64,000 nt of DNA from Phytohabitans rumicis (lineage in GTDB: Bacteria; Actinomycetota; Actinomycetes; Mycobacteriales; Micromonosporaceae). The stretch spans positions 806,001 to 870,000 of the forward strand of contig NZ_BLPG01000001.1 of NCBI RefSeq assembly GCF_011764445.1, written 5' to 3'. The notes under the pieces are model-generated. The model was not told where the DNA came from and searched no databases. It worked only from the letters and a program-made list of their open reading frames with translations. Below, piece by piece: positions 55,673 through 61,726 of the stretch. How positions within the stretch are numbered: the first letter of the stretch is position 1; each line of letters opens with the position of its first letter. Both the position numbers and the translations under genes were made by a program.

Positions 55673-55852
55673 TCAGGAAAGGGCCGACTTGACGAAGTCC
55701 AGGGTCGCGCGTACCTGCGGCCCGTCGACCACGTCCAGGGCCTGCTTGAAGCCGGGGATCCGGGCGTGCAGGAAGTTGCGCAGCACCCGCAGCTCGGCCG
55801 AGTTTACCGTGAAGGTTTTGGTGCCGTCCTTGTTGTCGACTACCTGCGGCAT
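55673..55852 (-). CDS. 59-residue protein of unknown function
   Basis: A small acidic-basic protein starting 'MPQVVDNKDGTKTFTVNSAE' and ending 'RATLDFVKSALS'. GAGGAGG six bases before the ATG is the best ribosome site in the region, which supports a real gene. The middle 'LRVLRNFLHARIPGFKQALD' is amphipathic helix. No Cys, no lasso-like core and no double-Gly leader are visible. It is the first gene of an operon with the acyltransferase and the asparagine-synthetase-like enzyme. A chaperone, adaptor or modified-peptide role is open. Confidence 0.75.
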   Translation of the reverse strand: MPQVVDNKDGTKTFTVNSAELRVLRNFLHARIPGFKQALDVVDGPQVRATLDFVKSALS

Positions 55853-55990
55853 GTCGGCCTCCTCGCGATCGGTCAACGACGTTGCCATCGACGATCGCCC
55901 GTGCGGTTGGCGCGGCGCATCTTCGCTGATGCGCTCAAGAGGGCAAGCCAGCGGACGCCGGACCGGCGCCCACCATGGTGTCCTCGGCGC

Positions 55991-57352
55991 ATGAACGCTA
56001 TCGAGGGACGTCGACGCGCTGTCGTTGTCGGGGGAAGCATCGCCGGGACGCTCGCGGCCCGCGTACTGTCCGATGTGTACGACCACGTGGTGGTGGTGGA
56101 CCGTGACGAGGTGCTCGGGGTCAACGGCCCGCGCCGAGGCGTCCCGCACGCCGTCCACGCGCACGGCCTGCACGCGCGCGGGTACCACATCCTCGCCGGC
56201 CTGTTCCCCCATCTGCTGGAGGAAGCCGGGAAGCTGGTCGGGCTGACGGTCCGCGACTTCGGCGGCATGCGGTGGTATTTCGACGGGCGGCCGATTGCGA
56301 CCGCCGACACCGGGCTGCGATCGATCGCCGGCTCCCGGCCGGTTTTGGAGAACTACCTGCGCTCGCGGGTGGCCGCGCTGCCGAATGTGGAGTACCGCCA
56401 GTGCACCGAGCTGGTCCGGCTCGTCACGACGGCGGACCGCACCCGGGTGACCGGGGTCCGGCTGCGGGCCAGCGACGCCACCGGCGAGGGCGAGGAGCTG
56501 GCCGCGGACCTGGTGGTGGACGCCACCGGCCGGGGCTCGCGCACGCCCGCCTGGCTGGCCGAGTGGGGCTACGACCGGCCGCACGTCGAGCGCCTGAAGA
56601 TCGGCATGGCGTACACCACTCAGACGTTCCGCCGGCGGCCCGGCACGTTCGGGCCGCCGCAGGCGATCAACCCGGTCGCCTCCCCGAACCATCCCCGCGG
56701 CGCGTTTTACGGCCAGGCCGTGACGGGTGACTGCCGGGTCTCCCTGACCGGCATCCTCGGCGACCACCCACCGGCCGACCCGGAGGGTTTTCTCGCCTAC
56801 GCGCGCTCGCTGCCGGTGCCGGACATCTACGAGGCGATCCAGGACGCCGAGCCCACCAGCGCCGCGGTGTCGTTCGGGTTCCCGGCGAGCGTCTGGGTGC
56901 ACTACGAACGGCTGACCCGGTTTCCGCAGCGCCTGGTCGTCATCGGCGACGCGATGTGCGCGTTCAACCCGGTCTACGGGCAGGGGATGACGGTGGCCGC
57001 GATGGAGGCCATGGTCCTGCGGGACCACCTGCGCCGGTACGGCGTCCTCGACCCGGTCGCGGTGCACCGCGGCTTCGCCCGCGCGATCCGCGACCCGTGG
57101 CTCCTGTCCACCTGGGGCGATCTGGACTTTCCCGGTGTGGCGGGCCCGCGGCCGTGGCGGGTCCGGCTGTTCAACGCCTACCTCACCCGGGTGCAGTACG
57201 CAGCCACCAAGGACGCGGTGGTGACGACGGCGTTCATGCGGGTGGCTGGGCTGGTGGACCGGCCGTCGGCGCTGTTGCGCCCCAGCCTGGTGGCCCGGGT
57301 GCTGCGCCTGGCCCGGGGTCGCCGGGAGTCGGCGACGGTGCACGCCGCATGA
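55991..57352 (+). CDS. FAD-dependent monooxygenase/halogenase-type oxidoreductase
   Basis: A 453-residue flavoprotein. 'AVVVGGSIAGTLAARVLSDV' is the FAD Rossmann loop, 'DLVVDATGRGSRTPAWL' the central DG-like motif, and 'VIGDAMCAFNPVYGQGMTVA' the C-terminal FAD-ribose motif. It resembles single-component aromatic or polyketide hydroxylases. No W-x-W-x-I-P halogenase motif is visible, so hydroxylation or dehydrogenation is more likely. It is divergent from the 59-residue protein gene and convergent with the acyl-CoA-dehydrogenase-like gene. Confidence 0.85.
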   Translation: MNAIEGRRRAVVVGGSIAGTLAARVLSDVYDHVVVVDRDEVLGVNGPRRGVPHAVHAHGLHARGYHILAGLFPHLLEEAGKLVGLTVRDFGGMRWYFDGRPIATADTGLRSIAGSRPVLENYLRSRVAALPNVEYRQCTELVRLVTTADRTRVTGVRLRASDATGEGEELAADLVVDATGRGSRTPAWLAEWGYDRPHVERLKIGMAYTTQTFRRRPGTFGPPQAINPVASPNHPRGAFYGQAVTGDCRVSLTGILGDHPPADPEGFLAYARSLPVPDIYEAIQDAEPTSAAVSFGFPASVWVHYERLTRFPQRLVVIGDAMCAFNPVYGQGMTVAAMEAMVLRDHLRRYGVLDPVAVHRGFARAIRDPWLLSTWGDLDFPGVAGPRPWRVRLFNAYLTRVQYAATKDAVVTTAFMRVAGLVDRPSALLRPSLVARVLRLARGRRESATVHAA

Positions 57353-57371
57353 CGTCGGGCCGGACAGGCTC

Positions 57372-57407
57372 CTGCCCGGCCGCGCGTACGGCGCCGCGGC
57401 CGGGCAG
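57372..57407. terminator. 13-bp hairpin between convergent oxidoreductase genes
   Basis: Arms 57372-57384 and 57395-57407 pair perfectly around a 10-base loop, 19 bases after the monooxygenase stop. Confidence 0.7.
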
Positions 57408-57422
57408 CGGGTCTGGACGGTC

Positions 57423-58613
57423 CTACAGGTACTGGGTGTTCGGGTCCAAGCCGCACAGCACCCGACCGTAGAGCTCAGCGTTGGTCGAGGGCACCATGAG
57501 CGCGTGCAGGTTCACCGCGTGCATGTCTCGCACGATCCGCTGCATCGGCACGTCGCTGAGGATCGACGAGCCACCGCTGGCCATCGCCAACACGTCCACC
57601 GCGTCCCGACCCAGTTGGCACACCGCACCGATGTCGGCCCGGGTGCGGACCCGGTCGAGCACCGTCCACGGTTCGCCGTTGACGCCCTTCGTGTCGACCA
57701 GCCGGGTCATCCGCTCGGCGTGGAAGTCCGCCTCGTCAATCTTCATCGTCGCCTCGGCGACCTGAAGATGGGTGATGGCCGCCTCGCCCTGGTGCGCGTA
57801 GTCGGTGTACGTGATTTTCCGGCTGCCCAGGCGGTTGAGGAAGTTCTCCCGGGCCGCACGGGCCATTCCCACGACGGTCCCGGCGGAGCAGGCGTTGGCC
57901 ACGCCGACCAGCGGGCCCTGGTACATCGGCAGCCCGGTGTTGCGGACCGAGGTCGTCCGGCCGGCGAGCAGCGCCGGCAGCGGCAGGACCCGCTCGGCCG
58001 GCACCAGGACGTCCGTGGCGACGGTGCTGACGCTGCCCGAGCCGCGCAGCCCTGACGTGTACCAGTCGTCGACGATCTCTAACTCCTCGATCGGGATGAG
58101 GGCCACCACCGGCCACATGTTCACCCCGTCCGGCGCGGGCGCGATCGCCATTGCCGCCTGCCAGTGACTGTGCAGTGCGCCGCTGATGAAGCTCCACCGG
58201 CCGTTGATCACCATGCCGCCCGCGGTTGGCGTGGCCGACGCGGACGGCGTCAACGTGCCGCAGATCCGTACGTCCGGGGTGGCGAACACCTCGTCCTGAA
58301 CCTCATCGGGAAACATGCCGACCATCCAGCCCGCGATCGCCCAGACGGACGCTGTCCACGCGACCGAGCCGTCGCCGCGGCCCAATTCGGCCAGCACGGC
58401 GTGCAGGGTCGCCGCGTCGGACTCGTACCCGCCGTGGTGGGCCGGGACCCGCATCCGGAAAACGCCGGCGTCGGCGAGCGCGGCGATGGTCTCCTCGTGC
58501 AGCCGCCGGTGCTCCTCCGCCCACGGCGCGTGCTCGCGCAGAAGCGGCACCAGCTTGGTGGCCCGGCGAACCAGCTCCACCCGTGGCGGCGCCTGCGTTG
58601 TGCTGGGGCTCAT
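57423..58613 (-). CDS. acyl-CoA dehydrogenase-fold flavin monooxygenase/oxidase
   Basis: A 396-residue protein with the acyl-CoA dehydrogenase fold: 'LADAGVFRMRVPAHHGGYES', 'LGRGDGSVAWTASVWAIAGW', 'GRWSFISGALHSHW' and a C-terminal 'LGRDAVDVLAMASGGSSIL'. The catalytic Glu of true dehydrogenases is not evident. The pattern fits flavin-dependent hydroxylases such as HsaA or 4-hydroxyphenylacetate-type oxygenases. I chose the ATG five bases after GGAGG. It is the last gene of the operon that begins with the polyketide synthase, so it likely oxidises the polyketide or an aromatic unit. Confidence 0.83.
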   Translation of the reverse strand: MSPSTTQAPPRVELVRRATKLVPLLREHAPWAEEHRRLHEETIAALADAGVFRMRVPAHHGGYESDAATLHAVLAELGRGDGSVAWTASVWAIAGWMVGMFPDEVQDEVFATPDVRICGTLTPSASATPTAGGMVINGRWSFISGALHSHWQAAMAIAPAPDGVNMWPVVALIPIEELEIVDDWYTSGLRGSGSVSTVATDVLVPAERVLPLPALLAGRTTSVRNTGLPMYQGPLVGVANACSAGTVVGMARAARENFLNRLGSRKITYTDYAHQGEAAITHLQVAEATMKIDEADFHAERMTRLVDTKGVNGEPWTVLDRVRTRADIGAVCQLGRDAVDVLAMASGGSSILSDVPMQRIVRDMHAVNLHALMVPSTNAELYGRVLCGLDPNTQYL

Positions 58614-58638
58614 CCTGTCCTCCAATTCGGCTGAATGG

Positions 58639-60219
58639 TCATCCGGCGACGGCAGCGGCCGGCTGGCGTTCCAGTGGGGCCACGCCCTTGATCAGGTCGG
58701 CCGCGCGCTCCGCGATGGCGACGATCGGCGCGTTCGGGTTGCCGCGCACCAACGTGGGCATGACGGAGGCGTCGACGACCCGCAGCCCCGACACGCCGCG
58801 CACCCGCAGCTCGGCGTCGACGACCGTACCCATGGCGCAGGTACCGGCCGGGTGGAAGATCGAGTGCAGGTAACGCCGCACGTAGGTCCGCAGGTCCCGG
58901 TCGGACTCGGAGGCCGGCGGCTCGTGCCGCCCCTCGGTGTACGGCGCGAGCGCCTTCTGACCGGCGATGTGCAGCGCGATCCGGACTGCCTCAACCGCCC
59001 GCTCCACATCGGACTCTTCGGCGAGATAGTTGTGCGAGATCTTCGGCTTCGCCGTCGGGTCGTCCGACGCCAGCATGACGCTGCCGCGGCTGGCCGGGGT
59101 CAGCATCGACGGGCCGAACGAGAACGAGTGGTGGGTGGGCGTGCCCAAGCCGCTGTCGGCGAACATCACCGGCGCGCCGAGGAACTCGACGTCCGGGGCG
59201 GCCAGGCTGGTGCTGGTGCGGACGAAACCACCGGACTCCGGCCCGTTGGCCGTCATCGGGCCCCGGCCCTCGGTCAGGAACCGCTGCACGTTCTCCGGCT
59301 GGCCGGCGACCAGCAGGCTGATCGGGTGCGAGTGGGTGTAGACCAGCGGCACCAGCGCGTGATCCTGCAGGTTCTGCCCGACCAGCGGCTGATCGAGCAC
59401 GACCCGGATGCCGAGGGCGCCGAGCAGCCAGCCCGGGCCGATGCCGGACAGCATCAGCAACTGCGGCGAGTTGTACGTCCCGGCGCTGAGGATGACTTCT
59501 CGTTCCGCGCGCAGGGTGACCGTTTCGTCGAGCCGCCGCCCGACCACGCCGGCCGCCCGGTCCTCCTCGATGACCACCCGGTGCACCTGCATGTTCGTCT
59601 CGACGGTGAGGTTGGGCCGATCCAGCACCGGGTGCAGGAACGCGGTGGCGCTGCTGCACCGCCGGCCGTCGCGCTGGGTGACCTGGAAGAAGCCGAACCC
59701 GTCCTGGGTGGCGCCGTTGAAGTCCTCGTTGAGCGGGTAGCCGGCCTGCACCCCGGCCTCGACGAACGCCGCCGACATCGGGTTGTTGGACCGGCCCTCG
59801 GAGACCGCGAGCGGACCGCCGACGGCGTGGTACGCCGACTCTCCGCGCTCGTTGTCCTCCGAGCGCTTGAAGTACGGCAGCAGCTCGTCGAACGTCCAGC
59901 CGGGCTGGTTCCACCCGTCGAAGTCGAGCCGGCTGCCCCGCACGTACACCATGGTGTTGATGGAACTGCTGCCGCCGAGCACCCGCCCGCGCGGCAGGTA
60001 GACCCGGCGGCGGTCGAGGGACGGTTCCTCGTGCGTGTCGTAGTCCCAGTCCAGGTGCGTCCGGAAGAGCTTGCCGAAGGCGACCGGAACGTGGATGTTG
60101 TCGGCGGTGTCCGCCGGGCCGGCCTCGATCAGGCACACCGAGACCGTGGGGTCCTCGGACAGCCGCGCCGCGAGGACACACCCCGCGGACCCGGCGCCCA
60201 CAATGATGTAGTCGTACAC
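58639..60219 (-). CDS. GMC-family flavin oxidoreductase
   Basis: A 526-residue glucose-methanol-choline family enzyme. The FAD loop 'YIIVGAGSAGCVLAARLSED' starts the protein, then 'GRVLGGSSSINTMVYVRGS' (signature 1), 'VILSAGTYNSPQLLMLSGIG' (signature 2) and the C-terminal 'IFHPAGTCAMG' with catalytic His and 'RGNPNAPIVAIAERAAD' with the paired Asn. GMC enzymes oxidise alcohols to aldehydes or ketones. It lies between SgcJ-like genes and the acyl-CoA-dehydrogenase-like gene in the minus-strand polyketide operon, so an alcohol on the cluster product is the likely substrate. Confidence 0.92.
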   Translation of the reverse strand: MYDYIIVGAGSAGCVLAARLSEDPTVSVCLIEAGPADTADNIHVPVAFGKLFRTHLDWDYDTHEEPSLDRRRVYLPRGRVLGGSSSINTMVYVRGSRLDFDGWNQPGWTFDELLPYFKRSEDNERGESAYHAVGGPLAVSEGRSNNPMSAAFVEAGVQAGYPLNEDFNGATQDGFGFFQVTQRDGRRCSSATAFLHPVLDRPNLTVETNMQVHRVVIEEDRAAGVVGRRLDETVTLRAEREVILSAGTYNSPQLLMLSGIGPGWLLGALGIRVVLDQPLVGQNLQDHALVPLVYTHSHPISLLVAGQPENVQRFLTEGRGPMTANGPESGGFVRTSTSLAAPDVEFLGAPVMFADSGLGTPTHHSFSFGPSMLTPASRGSVMLASDDPTAKPKISHNYLAEESDVERAVEAVRIALHIAGQKALAPYTEGRHEPPASESDRDLRTYVRRYLHSIFHPAGTCAMGTVVDAELRVRGVSGLRVVDASVMPTLVRGNPNAPIVAIAERAADLIKGVAPLERQPAAAVAG

Positions 60220-60258
60220 TCGCTCCTCCTCGGGTTGTCCGGGCTCCGCCCGGCCGGA

Positions 60259-60735
60259 TCAGCCCTTGACCGGGCTGCTGTGGTGCGACACGAGGCACGG
60301 CGGTCCGTCCGGCCGCCGCACGATGATCCAGGTGGCCCGGATGAGGTTGCCGGGCAGCAGGTCCGCGTCGTGCGGCAGCACGATTCCGCCTTCGGTGACC
60401 ACCATGGCCACGTCACCGGTCAGGAATCGCACCGCGATCGGCCAGCCCTTCACCCGCGCGTTACGCAGCCGCCCGGCGAAGCCCTCGGCCATGTACGACC
60501 GGATCTCTTCCCGCCCGACCAGCTGGGTGTCCCGCATGAGCAGGCTGCCGTCGGCGGTGAAAATGCCGGCGAAGATGTTCGCGTCGTTGGCCGCCCACGC
60601 CGCCTGAATGCGCATCGCCACGGTGAGCGCGGCCTTCTCGTCCGGCGCCGTGAACTGCCGGTAATAGGAGGCGTCCTCCGGGACGCCCGCCTCGGCCAGG
60701 ATGGCCGAGGCGTCGCCCCACCCGTTGGTCGCCAC
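60259..60735 (-). CDS. SgcJ/EcaC-like (NTF2-fold) protein, third of three
   Basis: A 158-residue protein of the SgcJ/EcaC type, a SnoaL-like NTF2 fold. It has 'YYRQFTAPDEKAALTVAMRI', 'AAWAANDANIFAGIFTADGS', 'GREEIRSYMAEGFAGRLRNA' and a C-terminal 'TWIIVRRPDG'. The GTG eight bases after the previous stop is preferred. SgcJ-like proteins occur in enediyne and other polyketide clusters, where some assist polyketide release or folding; this one's activity is unknown. It is a tandem paralogue of the two upstream genes. Confidence 0.82.
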   Translation of the reverse strand: MATNGWGDASAILAEAGVPEDASYYRQFTAPDEKAALTVAMRIQAAWAANDANIFAGIFTADGSLLMRDTQLVGREEIRSYMAEGFAGRLRNARVKGWPIAVRFLTGDVAMVVTEGGIVLPHDADLLPGNLIRATWIIVRRPDGPPCLVSHHSSPVKG

Positions 60736-60743
60736 CGCCCGGC

Positions 60744-61199
60744 TCAGCCCTTGATCGGGCAGGTCTGGTGGGACGCGACCCGCCAGTCCCCGTCCCGATT
60801 CACGATGATCCACATGGTCCGGACCTCGTTCATCGGGTCCAGTTCGGCCTGGCCCCGGCGAATCACCCCACCCTCGGTCACGGCCACCGCGACCGTGTCG
60901 TTGAGCAGGCGGATCTCCCGCGGCTGCTCGGTGATCCGCGATCCGGCGTACGCACCGGCGAACGCTTCCGCCACGTACCCGCGGATCTCGTCCCTGCTCG
61001 TCAGCTGGTTGTCGCCGACGAGCTGGCTGCCGTTGTCGATGAACATGTCGGCGTACGCGTCGGCGTCGTTGGCGTCCCAGGCGGCGCGCACCCGCAACAC
61101 TGCGGTGAGCACGGCGCCCTCGTCTCCGTTCGGAAAGTCGCCGTAGTAGCTGGCCCACTCCTTGGCGCCGGCCACCAGCGCCGCGGCTTGGTTCTCCAT
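60744..61199 (-). CDS. SgcJ/EcaC-like (NTF2-fold) protein, second of three
   Basis: A 151-residue NTF2-fold protein with 'ASYYGDFPNGDEGAVLTAVL', 'AAWDANDADAYADMFIDNGS', 'SRDEIRGYVAEAFAGAYAGS' and 'TMWIIVNRDGDWRVASHQTC'. It is closest to its downstream neighbour: both keep a D-N-x-S/G-S segment after the second helix and end 'SH..(C/S)P(I/V)KG'. That supports a local duplication. It starts 18 bases after the first SgcJ-like gene ends. Confidence 0.82.
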   Translation of the reverse strand: MENQAAALVAGAKEWASYYGDFPNGDEGAVLTAVLRVRAAWDANDADAYADMFIDNGSQLVGDNQLTSRDEIRGYVAEAFAGAYAGSRITEQPREIRLLNDTVAVAVTEGGVIRRGQAELDPMNEVRTMWIIVNRDGDWRVASHQTCPIKG

Positions 61200-61216
61200 C
61201 TCCCGTCCTCCCGTCG

Positions 61217-61696
61217 TCACCAGCGCAGCGTGGCGGCCTCGCCACGCGGGCTGTTCTGGTATCCGGCCAACTGCCATTGCCCGTCGCGGCACACCGTCAC
61301 CCAGGTGGACCGCACCGCCAGTTCGGGCGCGATCTCGGCCTCGCCGGGCGCGAGGATGCCGCCGTGCGTACGCAGCAGGGCGACGTCGTCGGCCACGAAC
61401 CGGACGTCCACCGGCCGCCCGGTCACGCCGGTGCCCTTGAACGGCCCGGCGTAGGCGGCCAGCATGAACGCCCGGATCTCGTCGCGTCCGCGCTTGTAGA
61501 CGTCGCCGGGCAGGATCAGGATGCCGTCGTCGGTGAACACCTGGGCGACGCCGTCCGCGTCGTTCTTCGCCCATGCGCCGACCAGCCGCAGCGGTACGCT
61601 GAGCGCGGCCTTCTCCCGTTCGCTGGTGAACCTTCCGTAGTAGGCGTCCAGCTGCGCGTCCGGGATCGGCGAGGGTCTTGAGGTCACTGTGGACAT
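61217..61696 (-). CDS. SgcJ/EcaC-like (NTF2-fold) protein, first of three
   Basis: A 159-residue member with 'YYGRFTSEREKAALSVPLRL', 'GAWAKNDADGVAQVFTDDGI', 'GRDEIRAFMLAAYAGPFKG' and 'STWVTVCRDGQWQLAGYQNS'. I chose the ATG at 'MSTVTSRPSPIP', which has GGAG eight bases upstream; an ATG four codons earlier abuts AAAAGG too closely. It follows the polyketide synthase gene by 30 bases and is the first tailoring gene, a position that suggests early action on the polyketide. Confidence 0.82.
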   Translation of the reverse strand: MSTVTSRPSPIPDAQLDAYYGRFTSEREKAALSVPLRLVGAWAKNDADGVAQVFTDDGILILPGDVYKRGRDEIRAFMLAAYAGPFKGTGVTGRPVDVRFVADDVALLRTHGGILAPGEAEIAPELAVRSTWVTVCRDGQWQLAGYQNSPRGEAATLRW

Positions 61697-61726
61697 TCCG
61701 GTCTCCATCCTTTTTAGATGATCGGG

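Noticed and set aside
55673..55852. Lasso-peptide precursor next to a lasso-cyclase-like asparagine synthetase
   Set aside because: The 59-residue protein lacks a core starting with Gly/Ala/Ser/Cys and an Asp/Glu at ring position 7-9 after a leader Thr. No RRE or leader protease gene is near, and the AsnB protein has a full glutaminase domain with Cys2.
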